This document shows, piece after piece, positions 59,001 to 64,000 of a stretch of 64,000 nt of DNA. A program made the translations under genes and the position numbers. The DNA is from Toxotes chatareus. Taxonomy: Eukaryota; Chordata; Actinopteri; Toxotidae. Numbering within the stretch: the stretch's first letter is position 1; each line of letters opens with the position of its first letter. The DNA lies in the NCBI GenBank assembly GCA_016801885.1, contig CM028895.1:19178001-19242000 (forward strand), written 5' to 3'. The notes below the pieces were generated by a model that saw only the letters and a list, made by a program, of their open reading frames with translations, had not been told where the DNA came from and searched no databases.

Positions 59001-61990
59001 TGACCACAATTGTCCCCTATCATTTACCAAGTAGTTCTGCAGGCAAATATGAGGATAAGTGCTAACTTTAAAGAAGCTTAAATTTTAAGCCAAACCACAA
59101 CCTTTCCCCAAAACTCATCAAGAGCAAAACAGGTCATTGTTGACCTCACAACATGATTAAATACTTGTGTCACATTATCAAACTCAAGCCAGACTCAGTA
59201 AGAAAGTGTGATCCATTTTAAAAACTCTGGAGAAAGCTAGTAAATAGTTCTTCAGTTGAGGCCTAATCAAGTAGTTTAGTTTGGTGGAGGACGTAGTATA
59301 ATCCTGCACTGTATAAAATGGATTTTTTTTTCCAGGCACAGCCAAATTCTTGTCCGCGTTTCTCAGTCAAACAAAACCTTTTGACAAGTACCCAAACATA
59401 CGAGTTGGAAAGAATTCCTCCAGGGTTAGATCATTTCTGGGCAACTACTGAAGTATATGAATGCCGTGCATTAAAAAAAAACCACAATAAACCTATGCTG
59501 ATTTTCTTTCTGCATATTTAATATATTGATACTAGCATTTGTATTTTCAGCCCTCATTTAAAGCTATTATTCTGTCCCTGAATTGTACTACCATTGAACA
59601 GATGGATTGGGCTGCCCTCTCTTGAAGAGCTGCTAACCCTAAAGGAATCTGATTAGTCTGTGTTTCAAAGAGGACCTTTAGTATTGCGTCATGGTCTAAG
59701 CAGTGTTTCAGAGGCTGTTCCAGCCTGATACCATGAAACACTATCAAGTCAACCCTGTAACTATCTAAATGAAAATGATCCCATTTACAGATACTGATGA
59801 TTGGCATAAACCGTTAGATATCAAAACTTAATGGGGTCGATCAACAAAACTATCAGTGACCTCATCCCTCCTGGCCAATTACATTGATTACACTGCTGTA
59901 GAAATTTAAATGGTCCCCACTTACTTGAAATGATAAACATGACACATGACACCATCTTGGCCTAGCACGCCACTCTCTTTCACAAAAGCTAATGGCTAAA
60001 TATTCCACCAGGTTAACTGAGTAATTGTCTGTTGTCAGAATGCCAGGTATAATTACGAGCGACTCTAAAAGAGCATGTGTTAATTGTTTAGTTTTTTTTT
60101 TTTTTTTTGGCTGGCTTTTTTCCTGCAGGTCGTCCTCCCGCTGACGTCCTCGTGTCCTTGGCCATGCAACCCCTCGGCACATTCCAGCTTATGTCACTGT
60201 CACGAACTGAGCTTTGCAAAATACATCATCCCTAACACTGTATCCCACACACACATTTTTACTCAACAGAATGCCTCTTTATCTGTTCCTCCCAAAGGTT
60301 CACACATCCAGAACAATAACATATTTAATGTGTCCACAATCTACGGCCTGTTGACGTGTTTGTGTTGAAGGCAATATTGGCAGCTTAATGCTAAAATGAT
60401 GACATGAATGTCAGCGACTAAACCATGATGATCATGTAACATTAGCAGGATATAATTGGCCATCACATGGCAAAGAACAGGTGTAGTTAGTCGGAAACAG
60501 AGGCTATATATCCAGGTAAAGATTCAGTGCTCTCTTTGCAGCTTTTTGTTTTGCTTTTTTTTTTTTTTTTTTTTTTAATCCCCATGGTCAGAACAGAGTC
60601 TTTTGGGCCAGCTGTGTTACATGGATGCTTGAGCATGAAACAGGAATCTTGTTGGGAGGATCCATAGAAATAATGAATTAAAAAAAAAAAAAAAAAAGGC
60701 TTTAGAGTTTGTCACTGCAGAATACAGCTTTTTAATTATGGTTGATCCCCATGAGACTGAGTAGCAAATACAGCACTAGCGCTTTAGGTACCATTGGGAG
60801 TCGGCATCATTGCTGAACTAATAATGTTTGCCACTGTACTGCTGATATACACTTTAAATTAATCTGGGTAATATGCATACTGGAAATATTATGGATCATA
60901 TCAGACTATGGTCATTAATGCTAACGGGGAATTGTTACCACAGTTTGCATACAAGAGGTTTTCGAAATTAAACTGTCAACTGTCATGCTGCTAATGCTTA
61001 ATGTTCTATCAGCTGGAGCTAAGGCTGAGTTCCATGCTACCATACAGTTAACGTATTTCCTCAAATTAAAAACCAGTGGTCAACTGAAAAGACGGGGTCT
61101 CTGATAATGGCCGGAGGCATGAACATTGAAAAGAGCAAGGCTAACTGTTTCTTCTTATTTCCAGTCTTTAAGTTAATGCTAGGCTAATCCAGCTCCGTAC
61201 GTAACACGCAGACATGAGATTAGCATGGATCCTCTCATCTAACTCTCAGAAAGAAAGCGTAGGTTTTTCTCCAAAATTTCCTGTCTCTCTAAACTGAAGG
61301 AAATGAAAACACAACTAATTCCAAACCACATGCCAAGTCAATGGTTTTCCACAAAAACGTAAACGTGTTGGAATCTGGGTCAGCGGGGAATGGGGACTTG
61401 GGGGAGATGATTACAATATAATGTTTATAGGTTTGTTGTGGAAATAAAAATAATTTAATAGACAAACTAAAAGAAACTCTGCTGATATCCAGACAAGCTC
61501 AGAAAATCAGCTGTTTCCTATAAAAATCTTCACTCTTCCTTCCACAGAAATTCAATTAAAAAGTGCTTTGAGCCCACAGAAGAACATTGGAGAGACATTT
61601 TCATTATCAACATGATCAATAAACACTCACAAACTAAAATGTAAGAATCCTTACCTGCTTGACCAGTGGCGATGCTAACTGCTGCAAACAGCCTCTGTGT
61701 ACGGCTCAGGTCCGACACCCCATTGACAGCCTCCACCTCAAAAGTGTAGTTGGCATGGGCAAGCAGGTCCATGATGGTGACGTACGTGTCCACTAATCCT
61801 GACTGCGCGGGAGAGTATCCCACATTCGGCCCACACGGAACACACTCCTCGGGTTCCCAGCTGCAGCGCCGGCATATAACCCTGTAGCTGACGTCGTTGC
61901 GGCCACCCGTGTCAGCTGGTGGGCTCCACTCCAGGCTAACAGTGGTCTGGTTGATGTTGTAGACCAGGTTCTGTGGCGCCGAGGGAGGTC
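15533..61990 (-). CDS. epha7: Eph receptor tyrosine kinase A7, 3' thirteen exons (partial, spliced)
   Basis: This is a single-pass membrane receptor tyrosine kinase that binds ephrin-A ligands on neighbouring cells and signals repulsion or adhesion in axon guidance and tissue boundary formation. The joined exons (61655-61990, 32280-32404, 30732-30900, 27289-27397, 25722-25777, 23361-23486, 22711-22896, 22272-22333, 21835-22044, 21286-21435, 17372-17565, 16558-16713, 15533-15647) give 663 residues after a split Arg codon. They comprise FN3-1 (about 1-111), FN3-2 (112-209), a TM helix (about 220-243), the juxtamembrane segment (244-300), the kinase (about 301-560), the SAM domain (about 587-650) and GVQV at the end. 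Features such as the SWEPEECVPCG region of FN3-1, VSSEQNP before the helix and the SAM sequence fit EPHA7 better than EPHA3, A4 or A5, judged from memory. Human EPHA7 is 998 residues, so about 330 N-terminal residues lie outside the window. All phases agree and no frameshift or internal stop is present. Confidence 0.95.
15648..16557 (-). other. ephA7 intron 16 (910 bp)
   Basis: AT-rich unique sequence with an A run at 15753-15769. No coding, RNA or repeat feature was recognised. Confidence 0.85.
16558..16713 (-). CDS. epha7: ephA7 exon, linker and first part of SAM domain (156 bp)
   Basis: This exon codes for residues 574-625: PISPLLDQSTPDF, then the SAM start SVGEWLEAIKMERYRDNF and AAGYSSLESVARMSI. 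The SAM domain mediates receptor clustering and adaptor contacts; the conserved tyrosine in MERY is a known phosphorylation position in Eph SAM domains. The acceptor is CCGCAG|ACC and the donor is ATCGA|GTAAGT. Confidence 0.95.
16714..17371 (-). other. ephA7 intron 15 (658 bp)
   Basis: The intron between the kinase end and the SAM exon. It contains a C-rich patch near 16764-16786 and a self-complementary GGTATCGATCC patch near 17205. Nothing else was recognised. Confidence 0.85.
17372..17565 (-). CDS. epha7: ephA7 exon, kinase C-lobe end (194 bp)
   Basis: This exon codes for residues 510-573, from VIKAIEEGYRLPAPMDCP through LMLDCWQKDRAERPKF to NPNTLKTPVGTCT. The CW(X6)RP motif marks the end of a tyrosine kinase domain, and the tail is the linker toward the SAM domain. 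The acceptor is CTCCAG|GTCATA and the donor is TACAAG|GTGAGG. The length of 194 bp is the Eph standard. Confidence 0.97.
17566..21285 (-). other. ephA7 intron 14 (3.7 kb)
   Basis: The intron holds a G-run (19056-19080), an A+T-rich stretch (18765-18800) and one copy of a short repeat shared with 36754-36845 (20529-20605). No coding sequence was recognised. Confidence 0.85.
20529..20605 (+). repeat. short interspersed repeat, copy 1
   Basis: The segment shares TTTTCTCAGAC and ACAAAGCTCCTCTA followed by AGCNATAGA-like sequence, in the same order and spacing, with 36754-36845. The two copies are diverged. The family name is not known to me. Confidence 0.45.
21286..21435 (-). CDS. epha7: ephA7 exon, kinase APE region (150 bp)
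   Basis: This exon codes for residues 460-509: GGKIPVRWTAPEAIQYRKF, then the C-lobe stretch [28 protein letters not shown]. The IPVRWTAPEA motif is the tyrosine-kinase substrate pocket (P+1 loop). The acceptor is GAACAG|GGTGGC and the donor is CAAGAC|GTGAGT; both boundaries are in phase 0. Confidence 0.97.
21436..21834 (-). other. ephA7 intron 13 (399 bp)
   Basis: A compact kinase intron of unique sequence. Nothing notable was seen. Confidence 0.9.
21835..22044 (-). CDS. epha7: ephA7 exon, catalytic and activation loops (210 bp)
   Basis: This exon codes for residues 390-459. It contains the catalytic loop HRDLAARN (catalytic D423, N428), the magnesium-binding DFG (D441) and the activation-loop tyrosine in EAVYTTT (Y456). 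These indicate an active kinase, unlike the pseudokinases EphA10 and EphB6. The acceptor is CTGCGCAG|AAACAC and the donor is ACAACT|GTGAGT; both boundaries fall between codons. Confidence 0.97.
22272..22333 (-). CDS. epha7: ephA7 exon, kinase hinge (62 bp)
   Basis: This exon codes for residues 369-389, KPVMIVIEYMENGSLDAFLR after a split Gly. It is the beta-5 strand, the hinge and the start of helix alpha-D. The acceptor is TCACCAG|GAAAAC and the donor is CTCAGG|GTGAGT. The 62-bp size matches other Eph genes. It sits between introns of only 377 and 227 bp. Confidence 0.96.
22334..22710 (-). other. ephA7 intron 11 (377 bp)
   Basis: A compact kinase intron, AT-rich and without recognisable features. 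The neighbouring intron 12 (22045-22271) is only 227 bp. Confidence 0.9.
22711..22896 (-). CDS. epha7: ephA7 exon, kinase N-lobe (186 bp)
   Basis: This exon codes for residues 307-368. It completes the ATP-binding glycine loop (GAGEFGEV, 305-312), holds the catalytic lysine in VAIK (K330), the alpha-C glutamate in FLCEASIM (E347), and FDHPNVVHLEGVVTR. The length of 186 bp is the Eph standard. The acceptor is CACACAG|GAGAG and the donor is ACGAGAG|GTAAAC. All nucleotide-binding residues needed for activity are present. Confidence 0.97.
22897..23360 (-). other. ephA7 intron 10 (464 bp)
   Basis: Unique sequence. The stretch 23140-23235 (CAGCGGCGGGGATCACCGC, then ATTAATTTGCAATG) is less repetitive than its surroundings and may be constrained. 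No other feature was seen. Confidence 0.85.
23361..23486 (-). CDS. epha7: ephA7 exon, juxtamembrane tyrosines and kinase start (126 bp)
   Basis: This exon codes for residues 265-306. It contains the two conserved juxtamembrane tyrosines in TYIDPETYEDP (Y273, Y279), whose phosphorylation in Eph receptors releases kinase autoinhibition and recruits SH2 proteins. It then runs through NRAVHQFAKELDASCIKIE and ends in VIGAG, the start of the glycine loop. The acceptor is CTACAG|TTAAAT and the donor is GGAGCAG|GTGAGC. The exon must be read with one base (T) from the 56-bp exon. Confidence 0.95.
24712..24749 (+). repeat. G-rich quadruplex-prone tract
   Basis: This stretch has five or more runs of at least three G within 38 bases on the plus strand (template strand of ephA7), enough for an intramolecular G-quadruplex. 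Confidence 0.7.
25640..25697. repeat. TG/TA compound microsatellite beside a splice donor
   Basis: A (TG)n stretch runs into a nearly palindromic (TA)n core and another (TG)n stretch. In the ephA7 pre-mRNA it reads as CA-repeats flanking AU-repeats, beginning about 24 nt downstream of the donor of the 56-bp exon. CA repeats in this position are known binding sites of hnRNP L. Confidence 0.85.
25722..25777 (-). CDS. epha7: ephA7 juxtamembrane small exon (56 bp)
   Basis: This exon codes for the end of Arg 246 and residues 247-264, HCGYSKADQEGDEELYFQ, the first cytoplasmic segment after the membrane. The acceptor is TGTGCAG|GCACTG and the donor is TCCAGT|GTGAGT. The length of 56 bp is not a multiple of three. 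Direct reading shows that joining the preceding exon (ending AG) to the following exon (starting TTAAATTT) yields AGT TAA, an immediate stop. The upstream intron side holds a tandemly duplicated pyrimidine tract and the downstream side a CA/TA repeat, which suggests regulated inclusion. Confidence 0.93.
25786..25847 (-). promoter_or_regulatory. tandemly duplicated polypyrimidine tract before the 56-bp exon
   Basis: On the plus strand a unit starting GGGGAGAAGAAGAGAG and ending CAGAATC occurs twice (25786-25811 and 25814-25847, the second with an extra AGAAGAGA). In the pre-mRNA this gives two stacked CUCUUCUUCUC tracts immediately upstream of the acceptor. UCUU/CUUCU motifs are classical polypyrimidine-tract-binding protein sites. 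Confidence 0.6.
25848..27288 (-). other. rest of ephA7 intron 8
   Basis: AT-rich unique sequence with a CA tract (26028-26042) and A runs near 27093-27120. A minus-strand AATAAA at about 26467 lies some 780 nt downstream of the membrane exon. No exon-like sequence was recognised. Confidence 0.8.
27289..27397 (-). CDS. epha7: ephA7 exon, transmembrane helix (109 bp)
   Basis: This exon codes for residues 210-245: a short extracellular lead (AAIVSSEQNP), a hydrophobic helix of about 24 residues rich in I, V, A and F (about 220-243), and GRR as the stop-transfer start. The acceptor is CTCATCAG|CTGCG and the donor is GAGAAG|GTACGC. As I recall it, mammalian EPHA7 has GKMFEATAV between EEAT and SSEQNP; here it is AAIV, five residues shorter, and no nearby alternative acceptor restores the longer form. 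If the donor is not used, translation continues for 12 codons (YALAGPIDSPLL) to a TGA just before 27249. Confidence 0.95.
27398..30731 (-). other. ephA7 intron 7 (3.3 kb)
   Basis: The intron includes a C run (27537-27551), a (GA)n tract (28706-28727) and one copy of the GCTAAGCTAA repeat family (29196-29317). No coding sequence was recognised. Confidence 0.85.
29196..29317 (+). repeat. GCTAAGCTAA-type teleost interspersed repeat, copy 1
   Basis: The segment has, in order, TATGCTAAGCTAAGCTAACC, CATGAGATTA, CTTCACATCTTACTCTG, AAGAAAGTG and ATTTCCCAGAATGTTG. This order is that of a repeat I recall as very common in teleosts. A second copy at 61137-61283 keeps the same blocks in the same orientation. 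Confidence 0.6.
30732..30900 (-). CDS. epha7: ephA7 exon, rest of second FN3 repeat (169 bp)
   Basis: This exon codes for residues 154-209, from DQKDRIYSTV to TTKEEAT. It contains the Eph-typical STSATVNNLKP and YVFQIRAFTEAGYG strands, which form the membrane-proximal FN3 half. The acceptor is CTTCCCAG|GATC and the donor is CCACAG|GTAGG. The pre-mRNA upstream of the acceptor is rich in A and T with a short pyrimidine stretch, and includes AATAAA-like hexamers about 30 to 60 nt before the exon. Confidence 0.95.
30901..32279 (-). other. ephA7 intron 6 (1.4 kb)
   Basis: The intron holds a CA/TA patch (31198-31235) and a pure (TG)n microsatellite (31999-32031). No other feature was recognised. 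Confidence 0.85.
31999..32031. repeat. TG microsatellite
   Basis: An uninterrupted (TG)n tract of about 33 bp that is likely polymorphic. Confidence 0.95.
32280..32404 (-). CDS. epha7: ephA7 exon, start of second FN3 repeat (125 bp)
   Basis: This exon codes for residues 112-153. The peptide opens APSQVSEVIKEK, carries the FN3 core ELSW equivalent (IQLSWQEP), and ends EYEIKYYEK. The acceptor is AAACAG|CTCC and the donor is GAAAAA|GTGAGT. The length of 125 bp matches the family. The exon is too short and wrongly phased to appear as a clear open frame on its own; open frames seen here on both strands are shadows. It follows the 29-kb intron. Confidence 0.94.
33020..33170 (+). repeat. imperfect CTACTG/ACTGCT cryptic repeat
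   Basis: About 150 bp is built of irregular ACT, GCT and ACA triplets (GCTACTGCT, ACTACTGTTACTGCTGCT, GCTACTGCTACA). It forces a Thr/Ala-rich open frame of 90 codons at 32932-33204 that has no family support. Confidence 0.7.
34799..34832 (+). repeat. fragment of a common fish interspersed repeat
   Basis: CACCGATCAGCCACAACATT followed by AAAAC is a terminal-like motif I recall from many fish genomes in transposon copies. Only about 35 bp is recognisable and the family was not determined. Confidence 0.35.
36754..36845 (+). repeat. short interspersed repeat, copy 2
   Basis: Shares TTTTCTCAGAC and ACAAAGCTCCTCTA plus flanking similarity with 20529-20605 in the same orientation. Confidence 0.45.
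41649..41685. repeat. perfect inverted repeat, 17-bp arms, 3-base spacer
   Basis: The arm TCAGTTCTCCATGTACA (41649-41665) is followed by TAC and then its exact reverse complement (41669-41685). The RNA from either strand would form a 17-bp hairpin with a three-base loop. Confidence 0.95.
42483..42502. repeat. CA microsatellite
   Basis: A (CA)n tract of about 20 bp within intron 5. Similar short CA tracts occur at about 43123, 47667, 50126, 51262 and 53668. Confidence 0.9.
42724..42775 (+). repeat. fragment of a 'AAAGGTCCCATAGCATGAA' type repeat
   Basis: TTTAAAGGTCCCATAGCATG resembles the start of an interspersed repeat I recall from teleosts. Only the first 50 bp or so is recognisable. Confidence 0.35.
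43630..43800 (+). repeat. GATTAATCGATTA-type teleost repeat, partial copy
   Basis: TTGATTAATCTATTGATTA is followed by AATTTCCCCACAGCC, GAGGACATCTTCAAACTGCT and TATTTTGTTCAAGGAA. This order matches the right-hand part of a MITE/SINE-like family with full-length copy at 51385-51705. Confidence 0.6.
45552..45892. mobile_element. MITE-like element with terminal inverted repeats, copy 1
   Basis: The left end GCTGTTTTCACACATGAACT and the reverse complement of the right end, GCTGCTTTCACACATGCACT, agree at 18 of 20 bases, so this is a 341-bp element with about 21-bp inverted ends. It has no open frame for a transposase, so it would be non-autonomous. Flanking TAT on both sides may be a target duplication, but three bases are weak evidence. 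A diverged direct copy lies at 47346-47745. Confidence 0.7.
47120..47300. promoter_or_regulatory. candidate enhancer with octamer and homeodomain motifs
   Basis: A repeat-free stretch with AACAATG (SOX-like, 47163-47169), TGTTTACTTA (forkhead-like, 47211-47220), TTAATTAG (homeodomain, 47249-47256) and a perfect POU octamer ATGCAAAT (47276-47283). Motif content is seen; conservation and activity are inferred. Confidence 0.35.
47346..47745. mobile_element. MITE-like element, copy 2 (diverged, with CA expansion)
   Basis: It shares with 45552-45892, in the same order, the blocks GTCCAGAG, TTTCACACA then AGCACACA, GGAGATTGTCC-like GGGATTGTCCGTGTCA, TTTGGTTTAGG, GGCAGGAT, and the right end GCAGTGCACGTGTGAAAGCA. 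The left inverted end has decayed. An internal CA tract (47667-47686) lengthens the copy. Confidence 0.65.
48768..48950 (+). repeat. GGCTGCAGTTAATTATTTTC-type teleost repeat, partial copy
   Basis: The copy starts GGCTGCAGTTAATTATTTTC, continues CATTATCAGTTA, and later has CCATGGTGAGGTCTTTATAT, TTTTGTGCAACCAAATGTC and TATTTAGTTTAATACCATAA. It matches the left and central parts of the same family as 51385-51705. Confidence 0.6.
51385..51705 (+). repeat. GCTGCAAGTAACAATGG-type teleost repeat, near full length
   Basis: The copy runs from AGAGCTGCAAGTAACAATGG through CATTATCGATTAACC, AAGACGTCTTTAAAAACTGC, GTGAATGTTTGACATTTTGC and GATTAATACATTATCAAATC to GATGATCATGTAATTGTTTC. The order matches a repeat family I recall as abundant in percomorph fish, with ends that are roughly complementary. 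Confidence 0.65.
55860..55960. promoter_or_regulatory. candidate homeodomain-rich regulatory element
   Basis: A unique stretch with ATTAATTA (55865-55872), CATTTAAATG, TAATTAAA (55911-55918) and ATTATTCATTG within 90 bp. Dense TAATTA motifs without repeat character are typical of conserved developmental enhancers. Inference only. Confidence 0.3.
56104..56150 (+). repeat. G-rich quadruplex-prone tract
   Basis: Eight G-runs of three or more bases occur in 47 bases (GGGGA-type tandem). Comparable G-rich stretches lie at 38217-38245 and 46203-46243. Confidence 0.7.
61137..61283 (+). repeat. GCTAAGCTAA-type teleost interspersed repeat, copy 2
   Basis: The copy has GGCTAACTGTTTCTTCTTAT, CCAGTCTTTAAGTTAATGC, GCTAGGCTAATCC, GACATGAGATTAGCATGGAT, CTCATCTAACTCTCAGAAAG and AAAGCGTAGG in the order expected of this family. 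It is longer at its left end than the copy at 29196-29317. Confidence 0.65.
61655..61990 (-). CDS. epha7: ephA7 exon, first fibronectin type III repeat (336 bp)
   Basis: This exon codes for window residues 1-111, the membrane-distal FN3 repeat of the extracellular stalk. The acceptor reads CTGACAG before GACCTCCC and the donor reads CAG|GTAAGG. The length of 336 bp is the usual size of this exon in Eph genes. Visible features are the start PPSAPQNLV, four cysteines (39, 42, 49, 52) in the C-C loop special to Eph FN3-1, two N-glycosylation sequons (N13 in NQT, N80 in NYT) and the LLAHANYTFEVEAVNGVSD block. The first two bases complete an Arg codon begun in an exon upstream of the window. The equivalent human exon is number 5 of 17. 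Confidence 0.96.
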
Positions 61991-64000
61991 CTGTCAGAGG
62001 TGGACACGGAGGAAACAGAATTAAATAACTGAGTGCCAAGGAAAGTGACAGCCAAGACTGTGCATTGACTGGATCTGTGCTTTCACTGTTCTCTGAGAAA
62101 AAAAAAAAAGTACTACGGGACATGCCAGCTCCAGCCCTAGAGCCAAACACTGACACTCAATTATAATAAGACTCAGATCCAGAAAAAAAAAATGGTGCAG
62201 GTACACAGAAAGGAAGTCAGCTCAGGCAGGCGCCAAGGTCAGTGTAACAAGGCTGTGAAATCAAGCACTGGAGCCCAGAGTTTCAAAGGAAGAATAATTT
62301 CATAGTCAGACTACATGCAATACAGTTTTTATGTCACTGTTTTTATGAACTGTCATAACAGATAAGTAATATACATATATTTATAAACACACACACAGAC
62401 ACAGACATATAGAGAAAAAATATATATGTTATGGCATTTCTACTTTATTTACATCACAATACTGTGTTATTACCACATGTATATACCGTCTCTGTTTCAC
62501 TGCATATATGGGAATTATAATTCATACCTCACCTTATGTATAGTTCATTTAATGGCTGTCAGAGCTCTACTACTAGACTCTTACACACAAATATATAGAG
62601 TCCAATGTATTACAATGGAGAGTTGACCTTATATGTTGTATAATGTCAACTCTCCATTTATTTCTATCATTTTATTTTATCTTACTGAAATACTTCCTTT
62701 GATTTTGTTACCTTTTGACCTGTCATTGTGCTGCTGTAATGTCAATTTCCCCTCAGGGATTATCTTATCTCATCTTACATCCATATTAATAAGCCTTAAA
62801 ACTTAAAATGGTGAGCTTGTCTCATAAATATGTCAAAACATGTCAGCAGATTGGGACTTAATTTAGCTGTCGAAGCAGTGCAGTAAAACCTGTAATGATC
62901 AGGCATCGTGAGAAACAGACTTGAAAGTTTGCTTACAGGCAGCTTTTAGTATTACATTTCTTTTCTAAGCTCAATTGCTTAAGTCTGACAAGTTTTGTTT
63001 TATTCAGAATTGTGGTGCTGTGCAGGTGATGGTACTGGAGATGAGGAGTGAACCAAAACAGGAAAGTCACTGATTGTAAAACCAAAACAACTGGTTGCAG
63101 CTTAACAACTGTGTGGAGCGGATGGGTGCTATGATGGCAGTCGGCAGTGTGGAAATACAGCTACAGCTACAGCTGCTATGGAAATTACTGAGACATGGTT
63201 ACATGGTTCAGACAAATGCTTAGCACGCAATCATAAGCCACAGTCAGTCACTCTCTAAGTCTTCCTGCTCTCCAAAAATATACAACTATCCCCCAGTTGG
63301 AGGTAGTGGCTTTACTGGTTTTCCCTTGGAAAGGTATATCATGTAGACAGCAGGACTCTTAAAGTTAATGTCTTCCAAAAAAAAAAAAAGGACTGGAAGC
63401 CTGGCTGACATACAGAATTTCTGAACAAGATTTAAACCTGGATTATCACCGTTCTGTAACTGCCATCTACAGTTTCACCAGATGTACAATAACAACCAGC
63501 TCCGCGGCATCAAAAGTGAGCACGACCGCAGACCGTTCGCCTGTAAACGTTCACGTAAAGGCAAGGAGATTAGCTCATCTTGTAAAACAATGAATAACAA
63601 ATTGCTGCTTTCATCTTTCAGATTCCAGGCTGTTGGCTTTTATGACCCATATGTTGATATAAATAAACTCGCTCTAACACAGTAAAGATTATATGACTTG
63701 TATTCTTTGTTTATGAATGTTGTCAAGAACGTCTTCATTTTCTTCTCTGGGAGAAATTGTTCTGTTTTCTCAGGAAATATTCTTTGAGGGAATCTGGGGA
63801 GGGACTCAACTCATTAAATTTGTCGCATTAACTAACAAAATAGGCCATGCATATGCATAGAGCCAAAACTACTATCACAATATTCATTAGTACAGCACTT
63901 GTTTTTCCCTTTTCCACCCATTAGAACTGAGGGGATCAACGGAGACATCCATATTCATGATTATCGGGTAAGATAAGAGACAGACTGTGGACTGGGAAGA
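61991..64000 (-). other. ephA7 intron 4, partial
   Basis: No exon for the Cys-rich (EGF-like) region of the receptor was found here, so that exon lies beyond the window. The stretch is AT-rich, with a TA/CA patch (62365-62425) and one inverted repeat (62614-62658). Confidence 0.8.
62614..62658. repeat. inverted repeat, 14-bp perfect arms, 17-base spacer
   Basis: AATGGAGAGTTGAC (62614-62627) and its exact reverse complement (62645-62658) flank a spacer whose TTATA/TATAA halves also pair after one mismatch. A transcript would fold into a hairpin of about 45 nt. Confidence 0.9.

Larger units (their letters stand above)
32405..61654 (-). other. ephA7 intron 5 (29 kb)
   Basis: The largest intron in the window. 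I found no nested gene. It contains scattered old interspersed repeats, many mononucleotide runs and CA tracts, one 17-bp-arm inverted repeat (41649-41685), two copies of a MITE-like element (45552-45892, 47346-47745), and several repeat-free stretches with dense homeodomain or octamer motifs that are candidate enhancers. Long introns of this kind in developmental genes often hold conserved regulatory elements. Confidence 0.85.

Noticed and set aside
61991..64000. Search for the upstream Cys-rich (EGF-like) exon
   Set aside because: No minus-strand stretch with the expected cysteine spacing and splice sites; the exon must lie outside the window.

Overview
The window is vertebrate, most likely teleost fish, nuclear DNA. 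It carries the 3' two thirds of one gene on the minus strand, the Eph receptor tyrosine kinase ephA7. Thirteen exons can be placed to the base between 61990 and 15533. They match the expected Eph exon sizes (336, 125, 169, 109, 56, 126, 186, 62, 210, 150, 194, 156 bp and a 115-bp coding end), all have GT donors and AG acceptors, and all keep phase. Spliced, they give 663 residues plus a split first codon: two fibronectin type III repeats, a transmembrane helix, the juxtamembrane segment, the complete kinase, the SAM domain and a C-terminal PDZ ligand (GVQV). The exons for the signal peptide, ephrin-binding domain and Cys-rich region lie beyond position 64000.

The fish assignment rests on compact kinase introns (227 to 464 bp), abundant CA/TG microsatellites, and interspersed repeats that I recognise from memory as common in teleost genomes. 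I cannot name the species.

Layout from high to low coordinates (5' to 3' of the gene): 61991-64000 is an intron. 61655-61990 is the first FN3 exon. 32405-61654 is a 29-kb intron without recognisable coding sequence; it holds old repeats, a pair of MITE-like copies with terminal inverted repeats, two strong inverted repeats lie in or just outside it, and there are several homeobox/octamer-rich segments that could be enhancers. 27289-32404 holds the second FN3 repeat and the membrane exon. 25722-25777 is a 56-bp juxtamembrane exon. 21286-23486 is the kinase cluster. 15533-17565 holds the kinase C-lobe end, SAM domain and stop codon. About 10.4-15.5 kb is probably 3' UTR or immediate downstream DNA. 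1-10.1 kb is a gene-poor flank with an LTR-like piece and a possible mariner remnant.

The most interesting observation concerns the 56-bp exon. Skipping it joins the membrane exon to the next exon as AG|T TAA, an in-frame stop one codon after the junction. The product would be a membrane-anchored receptor without a kinase. This exon is preceded in the pre-mRNA by a duplicated UCUU-rich pyrimidine tract and followed within about 25 nt by a CA/TA repeat, both typical of regulated exons. The splice arithmetic is read directly from the sequence; its use in the animal is inference. I found no tRNA or rRNA gene, CRISPR array, or second protein gene that I could support.
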